The notes beneath the pieces are model-generated. The model did no database searches. It was not told where the DNA came from and saw nothing but the letters and a program-made list of their open reading frames with translations. Of a DNA stretch of 11,432 bases, positions 1 through 7,570 are shown piece after piece (position 1 is the stretch's first letter; each line of letters starts with the position of its first letter). This DNA is from Xanthobacteraceae bacterium. Its GTDB lineage: Bacteria > Pseudomonadota > Alphaproteobacteria > Rhizobiales > Xanthobacteraceae. The stretch lies in the NCBI GenBank assembly GCA_030037105.1, contig JASHRY010000343.1:1-11432 (forward strand). The letters are read 5' to 3'. The position numbers and the translations under genes were made by a program.

Positions 1-884
1 AGCACCTGCCCGCGTTCCACCTCCTCGCGCTTGGTGCCGCGCAGCAGGCAACCGACGTTGTCGCCGGCTTCGCCCTGATCGAGCAGCTTGCGGAACATCT
101 CGACGCCGGTGACCACGGTCTTCTGCGTCGGCTTGATGCCCACGATCTCGACTTCGTCGCCGACCTTGATGACGCCGCGCTCGACTCGGCCGGTGCATAC
201 CGTGCCGCGGCCGGAGATCGAGAACACGTCTTCGACCGGCATCAGGAACGGCTGGTCCTTGGGACGCTCCGGCTGCGGGATGTAGTCGTCTACCGCCTTC
301 ATCAGCGCCAGGATCGAGGCCTTGCCGATCTCGTCGTTCTTGCCCTCGAGCGCCGCCAGCGCCGAGCCCTTGATCACCGGGATCTTGTCACCGGGGAAAT
401 TGTACTTGGACAGAAGCTCGCGGACTTCGAGCTCGACCAGTTCGAGAAGCTCGGGATCGTCCACCATGTCCACCTTGTTGAGATAGACGACGAGCGCCGG
501 CACGCCGACCTGGCGGGCGAGCAGGATATGCTCGCGGGTCTGCGGCATCGGACCGTCGGAGGCGCTGACCACCAGGATGGCGCCGTCCATCTGCGCGGCG
601 CCGACGATCATGTTCTTGACGTAGTCGGCGTGGCCGGGACAATCGACGTGCGCGTAATGGCGCTTGTCGGTCTCGTATTCGACGTGCGCGGTGGCGATGG
701 TGATGCCGCGCGCTTTCTCCTCCGGCGCCTTGTCGATCTGGTCGTAGGCGGTGAATTGCGCCTGACCCTTTTCCGCCAGGACCTTGGTGATCGCCGCCGT
801 CAACGTCGTCTTGCCGTGATCGATATGGCCGATCGTGCCGATGTTGCAGTGCGGCTTGGTGCGCTGGAATTTTTCCTTGGCCAT
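1..884 (-). CDS. tuf: Elongation factor Tu, 3' end beyond window
   Basis: EF-Tu is the GTPase that carries aminoacyl-tRNA to the ribosomal A site. The reading frame starts at ATG (882-884) with [14 protein letters not shown] and stays open to the window edge, giving about 294 of the roughly 396 residues expected. All G-domain motifs are visible: GHIDHGKT (G1), RGITI (G2), DCPGH (G3), NKVD (G4) and SAL (G5). Domain 2 follows, and the frame leaves the window at [14 protein letters not shown]. Domain 3 is outside. A purine-rich GGAGAG lies a few bases before the ATG. It follows fusA after 46 nt with no terminator visible, so it is the fourth gene of the str operon. Alphaproteobacteria often carry two tuf copies; this is the one linked to str. 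Identity is certain; only the end is missing. Confidence 0.98.
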   Translation of the reverse strand, partial: MAKEKFQRTKPHCNIGTIGHIDHGKTTLTAAITKVLAEKGQAQFTAYDQIDKAPEEKARGITIATAHVEYETDKRHYAHVDCPGHADYVKNMIVGAAQMDGAILVVSASDGPMPQTREHILLARQVGVPALVVYLNKVDMVDDPELLELVELEVRELLSKYNFPGDKIPVIKGSALAALEGKNDEIGKASILALMKAVDDYIPQPERPKDQPFLMPVEDVFSISGRGTVCTGRVERGVIKVGDEVEIVGIKPTQKTVVTGVEMFRKLLDQGEAGDNVGCLLRGTKREEVERGQV

Positions 885-930
885 GGGGCTCTCCGTTCCG
901 GCTCCTTTGATCCTCTTGAATTCCCGTCGA

Positions 931-3003
931 TCAGGCGAATTTCGCCTGCACCTCGTCGGCGATGCCTTTCGGCACTTCGGCGTAGTGGTCGAACTGCATG
1001 GTGAAAGTGGCGCGCCCCTGACTCATGGAGCGCAAATTGTTGACGTAGGAGAACATGTTGGCGAGCGGCACCATCGCGGCGATGACGTTGGCGTTGCCGC
1101 GCCGGTCCTGTCCCTGGATCTGGCCGCGCCGCGAATTGAGGTCGCCGATGACCGATCCGGTATAGTCCTCGGGCGTCACCACCTCGACCTTCATGATCGG
1201 CTCGAGCAGCATCGGGGCGCCCTTCTGCAGCGCCTCGCGCATGGCGGCGCGCGTGCAAATCTCGAACGCCATCGACGACGAATCGACCGGATGCGAATCG
1301 CCGTCGACGAGGCTCGCCTTCAGGTCGACCACCGGAAAGCCGGCGAGCACGCCCGAATTCAACTCCCCTTCGAGGCCCTTCTCGACCGCCGGGATGAATT
1401 CCTTGGGCACGGCGCCACCGACCACCTCGTTCTCGAACACGAAGCCCGAGCCGGGCGCGCCCGGCGCGGCGACGATCTTGACGCGGGCATATTGGCCGTG
1501 GCCGCCGGTCTGTTTCCTGTGCGTATAGTCGACGGTCGCCGGCCGCGTGATCTTCTCGCGATAGGCGACCTGCGGTTCGCCGATATTGGCCTCGACCTTG
1601 TAGGTGCGCTTGAGGATATCGACCTTGATGTCGAGATGCAGCTCGCCCATGCCCTTGAGGATGGTCTGCCCCGATTCGGGATCGGTGGTGACGCGGAACG
1701 AGGGATCCTCGGCGACTAGCTTGGCGAGCGCGATGCCGAGCTTCTCCTGGTCGGCCTTCGACTTCGGCTCGATGGCGATCTCGATGACCGGATCGGGGAA
1801 TTCCATCTTTTCCAGGATCACCGGCTTCTGCGGGTCGCACAGCGTGTCGCCGGTGCGCACGTTCTTGAGGCCGGCCAGCGCCACGATGTCGCCGGCATAA
1901 GCCTCCTTGATGTCCTCGCGGTTGTTGGCGTGCATCAAGAGCATGCGGCCGACGCGCTCGCGGCGTTCCTTGGTCGAGTTCATCACCCCGGTGCCGCTCT
2001 CGAGCGTGCCGGAATAGATGCGGCAAAAAGTGATGGTGCCGACGAACGGGTCGTCCATGATCTTGAACGCCAGGATCGCTAGCGGTTCGGCGTCCGACGG
2101 CTTGCGTTCGACCTCGTTGCCCTTGAGGTCGACGCCCTTGATCGGCGGCACGTCGAGCGGCGACGGCAGGTAATCGACCACGGCGTCAAGCAGCGGCTGC
2201 ACGCCCTTGTTCTTGAACGCCGAGCCGCAGAGAACCGGAAAGAAGGCGCCGGCCACGGTCGCCTTGCGGATGAGGCGCTTGAGCGTCGCCACGTCGGGTT
2301 CCCGGCCGTCGAGATAGGCGGCCATGACGCCGTCGTCGAACTCGACCGCCGCTTCGATCAGCTTCTCGCGGTATTCCTTGGCCTGATCCAACAACTCGGC
2401 CGGAATCTCGATATCGTGATATTCGGCGCCGAGCGTCTCTTCGTCCCAGACGACGCCGACCATGCGCACGAGATCGATGATCCCTTTGAACTGGCTCTCG
2501 ACCCCGATCGGGAGCTGAACGGCGACCGGCCTGGCGCCGAGGCGATCGACGATGTCCTTAAGGCACTGGAAGTAGTCGGCACCGACCTTGTCCATCTTGT
2601 TGCAGAACACGATGCGCGGCACGTGGTACCTGTCGCCCTGGCGCCAGACCGTCTCGGTCTGCGGCTCCACGCCCTGATTGGAATCAAGGATGCACACGGC
2701 GCCGTCGAGCACGCGCAGCGAGCGCTCCACCTCGATGGTGAAGTCGACGTGGCCGGGCGTGTCGATGATGTTGAGACGCTTGCCGTTCCACAGCGCGGTG
2801 GTTGCCGCCGAGGTGATGGTGATGCCGCGCTCCTGCTCCTGCTCCATCCAATCCATGGTGGCGGAGCCTTCGTGCACCTCGCCCATCTTGTAGTTCTTGC
2901 CGGTGTAATAGAGGATGCGCTCGGTCGTCGTCGTCTTGCCGGCATCGATGTGCGCCATGATGCCGAAGTTGCGGTAATCCTCGATCGGATGGGTGCGGGG
3001 CAT
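931..3003 (-). CDS. fusA: Elongation factor G
   Basis: EF-G is the translocation GTPase; it moves tRNA and mRNA through the ribosome and acts with RRF in ribosome recycling. The 690-residue product has the family's normal length. It starts [14 protein letters not shown], followed by G1 AHIDAGKT (residues 17-24), then RGITI, DTPGH, NKMD and the G5 GSAF motif. The domain IV and V regions are full length. An in-frame start 10 codons upstream (3033) is possible, but it would begin at the rpsG stop. The ATG at 3003 has a GAAGGA ribosome-binding site about 9 nt upstream and matches the usual alphaproteobacterial N-terminus, so I chose it. It sits 26 nt after rpsG and 46 nt before tuf in the str operon. 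No unusual residues or disruptions were seen. Confidence 0.98.
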   Translation of the reverse strand: MPRTHPIEDYRNFGIMAHIDAGKTTTTERILYYTGKNYKMGEVHEGSATMDWMEQEQERGITITSAATTALWNGKRLNIIDTPGHVDFTIEVERSLRVLDGAVCILDSNQGVEPQTETVWRQGDRYHVPRIVFCNKMDKVGADYFQCLKDIVDRLGARPVAVQLPIGVESQFKGIIDLVRMVGVVWDEETLGAEYHDIEIPAELLDQAKEYREKLIEAAVEFDDGVMAAYLDGREPDVATLKRLIRKATVAGAFFPVLCGSAFKNKGVQPLLDAVVDYLPSPLDVPPIKGVDLKGNEVERKPSDAEPLAILAFKIMDDPFVGTITFCRIYSGTLESGTGVMNSTKERRERVGRMLLMHANNREDIKEAYAGDIVALAGLKNVRTGDTLCDPQKPVILEKMEFPDPVIEIAIEPKSKADQEKLGIALAKLVAEDPSFRVTTDPESGQTILKGMGELHLDIKVDILKRTYKVEANIGEPQVAYREKITRPATVDYTHRKQTGGHGQYARVKIVAAPGAPGSGFVFENEVVGGAVPKEFIPAVEKGLEGELNSGVLAGFPVVDLKASLVDGDSHPVDSSSMAFEICTRAAMREALQKGAPMLLEPIMKVEVVTPEDYTGSVIGDLNSRRGQIQGQDRRGNANVIAAMVPLANMFSYVNNLRSMSQGRATFTMQFDHYAEVPKGIADEVQAKFA

Positions 3004-3029
3004 GGGGGAAATTCCTTCGCTCGGGCGCT

Positions 3030-3503
<474 letters not shown>

Positions 3504-3514
3504 CTAAGCTCCCA

Positions 3515-3886
3515 TCACTTCGGCCGCTTGGCGCCGTATTTGGACCGCCGCTGCCTGCGGTTCTTCACGCCCTGGGTGTCGAGCACGCCGCGCAGGATGT
3601 GGTAGCGCACGCCCGGCAGATCCTTGACGCGGCCGCCGCGGATCATCACCACCGAGTGCTCCTGCAGATTATGGCCCTCGCCGGGGATGTAGCCGATGAC
3701 CTCGAAGCCGTTGGTCAAGCGGACCTTGGCGACCTTGCGCAGCGCCGAGTTCGGCTTCTTCGGCGTGGTCGTATAGACGCGCGTGCACACGCCGCGCTCT
3801 TGCGGGCTCTGCTGCAGCGCCGGCACCTTCTTCTTCGCGTGCTGCGTCACCCGCGGCTTGCGAATGAGCTGATTGACCGTCGGCAT
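3515..3886 (-). CDS. rpsL: 30S ribosomal protein S12
   Basis: S12 lies at the 30S decoding centre and affects codon fidelity; it is the classical streptomycin-resistance locus. The product is 123 residues from [12 protein letters not shown] to YGAKRPK, the normal length. The [14 protein letters not shown] loop holds the wild-type lysine at position 43, and [13 protein letters not shown] holds the wild-type lysine at position 88 (counting Met). No common streptomycin-resistance substitution is therefore present. It is the first gene of the str operon (rpsL-rpsG-fusA-tuf) and is preceded by a long leader rich in inverted repeats. The start is fixed by the conserved N-terminus. The ribosome-binding signal is a loose purine-rich stretch (GAGAG, AGGCAGG) before the ATG. 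Confidence 0.98.
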   Translation of the reverse strand: MPTVNQLIRKPRVTQHAKKKVPALQQSPQERGVCTRVYTTTPKKPNSALRKVAKVRLTNGFEVIGYIPGEGHNLQEHSVVMIRGGRVKDLPGVRYHILRGVLDTQGVKNRRQRRSKYGAKRPK

Positions 3887-4259
3887 CGCCTGCCTGAACT
3901 CTCTTTCTCAGTTGCGGAGCGCGTGCTCCGCATTGCTTCTGTTGCGGAGCGGTGCCCCGCGTTGCTTCCGGGCTCGCGCCCGTTTTGGTCGCGCGAACAA
4001 TATTCGCGCAAACGAATAGCGCCTTCCGCTTCCCGGCGCGGAAGGGCGCGCTTGGACCTGGCAGAGGACCGCGACACCGTCACCGCGGTCGTGCGTCTTC
4101 GTCGATCTGACTTTCCGAAGTCAGAGGCAGCGTTTGAGCTTGCTTAGGTCGAGGCGTCACGCCGCATCCGACGAGCCAAGAAAGCAACCCGCTTTCAATA
4201 GCTTGCAAGGACCCGGACAAGCCGTTCCGACGGGCGAAGCTCACCGCCTGCCGAAAAGT
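3887..4259 (-). promoter_or_regulatory. Structured leader of the str operon
   Basis: About 370 nt separate the candidate str promoter from rpsL. No convincing gene occupies them: the open frames on both strands are low-complexity and match nothing I recognise. The stretch contains inverted repeats at 4106-4125 (8-bp perfect stem, 4-nt loop), 4019-4049 (10-bp stem with one bulge), 3991-4009 (7-bp stem, 5-nt loop), 3942-3960 and 3913-3932. Together they would form a series of hairpins in the operon-sense RNA before the rpsL start. Role unknown. Feedback by a ribosomal protein, or attenuation, is possible but is inference. Confidence 0.45.
3912..3968 (-). repeat. Tandem hairpin-forming repeat in rpsL leader
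   Basis: Two near-identical units of 28 and 27 nt lie side by side at 3912-3939 and 3942-3968. Each begins TTGCGGAGC and ends TTGCTTC on the plus strand. Each unit is itself an inverted repeat: 3913-3920 pairs perfectly with 3925-3932 around a 4-nt loop. In the second unit the arms differ by one base, which becomes a G-U pair only in the minus-strand (operon-sense) RNA. This suggests an RNA hairpin. No T-run follows, so it is not a classical terminator. Confidence 0.6.
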
Positions 4260-4265
4260 GCGCGG

Positions 4266-4294
4266 TATGTATCGGCGCCACCGGTCGAAGTCAA
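4266..4294 (-). promoter_or_regulatory. Candidate str operon promoter
   Basis: On the minus strand TTGACT (4294-4289) is followed after 17 nt by TACATA (4271-4266). The -35 hexamer is near consensus and the spacing is ideal; the -10 hexamer matches poorly. It is the only good TTGAC-type box I found between the upstream gene and rpsL, and it would start transcription near 4259. The assignment is by pattern alone. Confidence 0.45.
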
Positions 4295-4400
4295 GCCATA
4301 TGGGCATGAAAGCGCGATGGCGCAAGCATATCCGCGATGTCTTCCGGCGACGACATAGGGAGTGCGGGCCCCTCGCGGCGCGCGACCCCGAACGGCAAGC

Positions 4401-5108
4401 CTATCCCGCCTCCATGCCCTTGGCGCGGATGATCCGTACCGCTTCGGGCGAGCCGAGGAACTTAACGAAGGCGCGCGCCGCCGCGCTCGCCGCGGCTCCG
4501 GCGCGAAAGCCCGCCGTATACGGCACGAAGTTGCCGAGCTCCCGCGGCAGCGGGCCGACGAGATGCGCGCCCTTCACCGGCTGATTTTCGATGATCTGCT
4601 GCATGCCGATCTCGGCTTCGCCCGAGGCGACGACCTCGCCGACCGGGCGGCCGATCGCGAACACGGTCTTGTCCCGCATTCCCGCCGCGAGGCCGAGGCG
4701 TTGCAGCAGCTCGGCCACGTACTCGCCGCTCGGGCCCTTGCTGTAGGAAATCGATTTCGCGCGCCGCAGCAGATTCACGAACGCGTCGACCGTGCCGATA
4801 TCCGGCACGCGTGCTCCGTTGCGTACCATGAGACCGACGACCGAGCGCGCGACAAGGGTCGGCGTACCGGGCGCGATCTTGCCGACTTCGATCAACTGAT
4901 CGATGGCCGCGCGCGGCAATAAAGCGATATCGAATGCCGCGCCGGCTTCGATCGCCGCCTTCTGCTCGCGCGTCGCCCCAAAGCGGATGATTACCGTGTG
5001 GCCGCTTTCGCGCTCGAAGAGCGGCGCGGCTTCGACCATGAACCGGCGCATGGCGCCGCCGCTGAGCACATGGAGTTCGGCCGCGCCGACGGCGGTCGCG
5101 GTCACCAA
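4401..5108 (-). CDS. ModA-like periplasmic-binding-type protein, atypical N-terminus
   Basis: The protein resembles ABC-type solute-binding proteins of the molybdate/extracellular-binding family (ModA-like, type II fold). Visible features are ELHVLSGGAM at residues 11-20, HTVIIRFGATREQKAAIEAG near 37-56, FDIALLP, and a C-terminal AEIGMQQI...GPLP segment, with about 235 residues in total. The ligand cannot be read from the sequence, and no ModB or ModC gene is adjacent. There is no ATG. The frame opens with TTG (5108) then GTG (5105), after GAGGG at 8 nt spacing. The residues before the mature-like start (VTATAVGAAEL) look like the tail of a signal peptide whose basic and hydrophobic parts are missing. 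The preceding gene's TGA lies in the same frame, one codon upstream, so translation is probably coupled. It may be a damaged or newly reorganised gene. Control by the upstream cobalamin leader is inferred from position. Confidence 0.75.
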   Translation of the reverse strand: MVTATAVGAAELHVLSGGAMRRFMVEAAPLFERESGHTVIIRFGATREQKAAIEAGAAFDIALLPRAAIDQLIEVGKIAPGTPTLVARSVVGLMVRNGARVPDIGTVDAFVNLLRRAKSISYSKGPSGEYVAELLQRLGLAAGMRDKTVFAIGRPVGEVVASGEAEIGMQQIIENQPVKGAHLVGPLPRELGNFVPYTAGFRAGAAASAAARAFVKFLGSPEAVRIIRAKGMEAG

Positions 5109-5111
5109 CCG

Positions 5112-5699
5112 TCAAGCCCTCGGCGATAATGCATGGCGCTCGCGGAATGCGCCGAGGAAACGAAAGAGGGCGCAGGTCGCGACGAGACCGATCAGCCACA
5201 CCACGTTCAACAGGCCGAGTCGGGCGACAATCGCCACAGTGAAAGCGCCGGTCCCGCCCAAGAACGCGGTGAACGCGAGCAAGACGATCTCATAAGCCGC
5301 GTAGGCGCCGACCAATGCCAAGACGAGCGCAACCGGCGCATTGGTCCGCGGCAGCGCACGCAGCACAAGCCGCGCCGCAGCGGTCGCGACCAGCGCGGCG
5401 GCGCCAATGGCAAAACCCCAAAACACGGTATTCCAGTTGTGCGGATAGCCGAGCGCACCGAAGCCGATCGCCTGATTGGCAAGCCACGCGCCGGCCATCA
5501 CCGCAAGCGCCGCCGGCAGCGGCAGCATGGCGGCGGCAATGACGGCAAAAGCCGCAAACGGCGCGGCGCAGGCAAAGGCGAAGCTCGCCAGCGCGCAGGC
5601 TGCCGTGAGCAGGAGCAAACAAAAGAAGGGCGCGCCGCGCAGGTCGACCGGAGCAATCCGCTTCGCTGCAGCGGGAAGGCGCAGGAGGTCGAGAGTCAT
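5112..5699 (-). CDS. Polytopic membrane protein downstream of a cobalamin-type leader
   Basis: The 195-residue protein is very hydrophobic, with about five to six predicted membrane segments: roughly residues 24-46, 48-75, 90-112, 121-145, 148-160 and 161-181. A polar motif between segments reads NQAIGF (75-80), then GYPHNWNT (84-91) and WG (94-95), and could line a binding site. Cysteines are at 27, 35, 44 and 176. I do not recognise a named family. Size and topology are compatible with an S-component-like vitamin transporter (solitary BtuM-type proteins are similar in size), but this is inference. The start at ATG 5699 has AAGGGA at 7 nt spacing; a GTG 10 codons upstream would place the start before this ribosome-binding site and was not chosen. 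It lies directly behind the cobalamin-like leader and 3 nt before the ModA-like gene, so the two probably form an operon. Confidence 0.75.
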   Translation of the reverse strand: MTLDLLRLPAAAKRIAPVDLRGAPFFCLLLLTAACALASFAFACAAPFAAFAVIAAAMLPLPAALAVMAGAWLANQAIGFGALGYPHNWNTVFWGFAIGAAALVATAAARLVLRALPRTNAPVALVLALVGAYAAYEIVLLAFTAFLGGTGAFTVAIVARLGLLNVVWLIGLVATCALFRFLGAFRERHALSPRA

Positions 5700-5764
5700 G
5701 AGCAAATCCCTTTTCTCGAATTTTAGCACATCTCAAACTTGCGAGCGATGACTAAGTGGCCGGC

Positions 5765-5927
5765 AAAAAGGATCGGAGCGGAACAGCCGACGCGGCAAAA
5801 GCTGCGCCGCACAGTGGCGATTTGGGGACGCCGATTCGCCGCTTACAATTGCGGGGGGAAGCCGCAGCATTGGGCGAAGTTTCGCCCGCACTGCGTTCCC
5901 TTTTGGTCCCCAACGAGGAACCGTCAC
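5765..5927 (-). promoter_or_regulatory. Cobalamin riboswitch, divergent or shortened
   Basis: The operon-sense RNA carries the cobalamin aptamer core in order: GACGGTTCC, AAAAGGGAACGCAGTGC, a GGGCGAA/TTCGCCC hairpin, ATGCTGCGGCTTCCCCCC, GCAATTGTAAGCGG and GCCACTG. Two normally conserved spots differ: GCTTCC replaces GCTGCC, and AATTG replaces AACTG. The 3' part is unusual, since neither GGGAAGG nor the classical B12 box (AGCCAGGAGACCTGCC) is present. A GCGGC...GCCGC hairpin takes their place. Close to its end, CCUUUU (5771-5766) can pair with AAAAGG (5714-5709) overlapping the ribosome-binding site of the membrane-protein gene, a plausible translational switch. It could be a compact class or an eroded copy. 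The 3' boundary is approximate. Confidence 0.8.
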
Positions 5928-5931
5928 GCGA

Positions 5932-5961
5932 AAGGTAAACAAAAACCGGAACCGTCGTCAA
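5932..5961 (-). promoter_or_regulatory. Candidate promoter of the divergent cobalamin leader
   Basis: On the minus strand TTGACG (5961-5956) is followed after 18 nt by TACCTT (5937-5932), and a transcript would begin a few bases before the aptamer's GACGG. The arrangement mirrors the promoter in front of the second riboswitch. The -10 box is weak. Confidence 0.4.
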
Positions 5962-6004
5962 ATCGCCGTCGTGGAAATGGCCTGCCCGCGTCGCCGCACA
6001 GCCG

Positions 6005-6190
6005 TTAACGACGCAATGACAGCCGCAGCCGGCACAAGGCCAGTACGACGCCGGTGAGGCCGAACACGAAGCCGCCGCCGCATAGCCCAACGACCAGCAC
6101 CGTCCGCAACCGCGGCCGCCCCATGAAAATGGGCCGGTCGAGCCTGTACAAACCGTCAAAAAGCCAACGGTGGAGTCGACGCGAGCGGAC
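6005..6190 (-). pseudogene. C-terminal remnant of a PepSY-type membrane protein
   Basis: A frame open from just after a TAA (6191-6193) to a TAA at 6005-6007 encodes RRLHRWLFDGLYRLDRP, then a transmembrane helix (VLVVGLCGGGFVFGLTGVVLAL) and a basic tail (RLRLSLRR). This matches the C-terminal end of PepSY-associated membrane proteins, which typically read HRWLFDGLHxLD-x-RP followed by GG...TGVVLGxRRLRR. Those proteins have several hundred residues and often sit beside TonB-dependent receptors; only about 60 codons remain here. Stops occur immediately upstream in frame, and the MFS stop lies only 54 nt away, so the rest of the gene is gone. An ATG at 6122-6124 could in principle give a 39-residue single-span peptide. 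I consider it a gene remnant, probably left when the MFS gene arrived. Confidence 0.7.
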
Positions 6191-6244
6191 TTAAGTTCAC
6201 ACGTTATTGGCGTGGCGACGACGGATTTCAGCAGGAAAGCAGGC

Positions 6245-7570
6245 TCAACCCGGCTCGCCCTGCATTTTGCCGCCGAGCCGGAGCAGAGGCACAACGAAGA
6301 AGGCAGCGGCTGTGGCTGCCGCCGAGATCACGACAAGCGGCCGCAAGTTTTGGTCGAAAACAAGTGTATAGAGAAGCGCGCCGACATTGTTGGCTATCGT
6401 CGACGCGAGATTGCCTACGGACATAAGCGCGGCAAAGGTGAAGCCTTCGGCCCCTTTCGGGCAGTAGTCGGCGGCGAGCGTCAGCGTGGCGACCATAGCG
6501 AGCATTCCACCAAACCCGGCATCAAAATAAATAATGGCAGCTGAGGCCTCGCTTGTGAGAAAAAGGAATGTGGCGGTTGTGAACGCGCCGACTCCGATGC
6601 TGATGTTCAGCAATTGCTTGAGGCTCAAGTCGCCAAAGCACGGCCGATAGAGCAACGCACCGACTATCCAACCCAAAGCCGAAATCGAAGACAAAATTCC
6701 GATATAGCTTTGTGAAAATTTCAGGGTGTCGGTCATGGTGAAGTAGAGCGGTGTGCTCAAACCAGGGCTGAAATTGTACAAAAACAAAAATACCGCAATA
6801 AGCCATAGCTCGCGTCGTCTGAAGGATGATTTGAGACTCTCGAAAGAGTCCTTCATTCCTTGTACGTTGATTGAGACTTTCCGCTCGGGAACCAGAAGCA
6901 ACGCACCCGCGATAACGACGACAGGCGCGAAAGCGGCAATTGCCGCAGCGCCGTGGAGCGCCTCTTGCGGCAATAAGTGCTGAACAAGTTGGCCGCCACC
7001 GACCGCGGCCGCGATGGTAGCGATATTATACCAGAGCCATTGGTGATTAACGAAGCGACTACTCGCGCGAAAACGTTGGCCGTTTTCCACCAGCACGGCG
7101 CCACATAGTGTGCTCGATATCGCCATCGCATAGGCGGTAGCCGCCAGCGCGAAAAACAGCATGCTCGGCTCGGAGAGTTGCGTTGCCCAGACAAAGCCGA
7201 CAACCGCCAGAATGTTCACGAGTACCAGGTAGCTTTTGCGCCGGTATCCAAACAGCGGGACGAAGTCCGAAATCAGTCCGTAGAGTGGCTTGATGATCCA
7301 AGCTAGATACAAAACCGATATGAAGGCTGTAATCTGCGTAGGCGTCCAGCGTTCCGAGGTCTTCAGATAATAGCTGAGAGGTTGCGCGATCAGTCCATCA
7401 GGCTGTGCGAGTCCCTCAACCACGTAAACAAAGGCGAAGAATAGCAGCAGCTTGCGGATTAACGTCCGGTCGCCGGGCCGTTGCTCCGTGCTCATCGAGG
7501 GCGGCCGCTCGTTCATCGCCAGCGGCGCAGCAGGACGAGGGCACGCATCATTGCGGCGTAGGTTCACCAT
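6245..7570 (-). CDS. MFS permease, folate-biopterin transporter (FBT/BT1)-like
   Basis: The 441-residue protein has about 12 membrane segments. The loop after the second one reads WIIKPLYGLISDFVPLFGYRRKSYLVL in outline, typical of the FBT/BT1 branch of the major facilitator superfamily. Known FBT members move folates, pterins or S-adenosylmethionine. The substrate here is unknown. The receptor's stop and this gene's first ATG overlap in ATGGTGA (7 nt), which implies coupled translation. No Shine-Dalgarno precedes ATG 7570 or the in-frame ATGs at 7516 and 7495, so the exact start is uncertain and the first 25 residues may not be used. By hand count 6661-6900 is about 45% G+C, far below the neighbours, which suggests horizontal transfer. 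Its place behind the cobalamin riboswitch and receptor suggests an inner-membrane step in the same uptake route. Confidence 0.85.
   Translation of the reverse strand: MVNLRRNDACPRPAAPLAMNERPPSMSTEQRPGDRTLIRKLLLFFAFVYVVEGLAQPDGLIAQPLSYYLKTSERWTPTQITAFISVLYLAWIIKPLYGLISDFVPLFGYRRKSYLVLVNILAVVGFVWATQLSEPSMLFFALAATAYAMAISSTLCGAVLVENGQRFRASSRFVNHQWLWYNIATIAAAVGGGQLVQHLLPQEALHGAAAIAAFAPVVVIAGALLLVPERKVSINVQGMKDSFESLKSSFRRRELWLIAVFLFLYNFSPGLSTPLYFTMTDTLKFSQSYIGILSSISALGWIVGALLYRPCFGDLSLKQLLNISIGVGAFTTATFLFLTSEASAAIIYFDAGFGGMLAMVATLTLAADYCPKGAEGFTFAALMSVGNLASTIANNVGALLYTLVFDQNLRPLVVISAAATAAAFFVVPLLRLGGKMQGEPG

Noticed and set aside
800..2026. 408-codon open frame in a second minus-strand frame
   Set aside because: It overlaps fusA and the tuf start, is Arg/Gly-rich low complexity, and the conserved EF-G and EF-Tu frames are certain.
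4106..4125. Intrinsic terminator at the 8-bp hairpin
   Set aside because: No T-run follows on either strand, so it is listed only as a leader hairpin.
4080..4325. 81-codon minus-strand frame near the str promoter
   Set aside because: It spans the candidate promoter and a hairpin, has no ribosome-binding site and resembles no known leader peptide.
4401..5108. True molybdate-binding ModA
   Set aside because: The fold fits, but no ModBC genes are adjacent and the position behind a cobalamin-type leader argues against assigning molybdate, so the ligand is left open.
5752..6294. 180-codon minus-strand frame across the MFS tail, PepSY remnant and divergent riboswitch
   Set aside because: It runs through the MFS C-terminus and a conserved RNA aptamer and has Cys/Gly-rich composition without family features.
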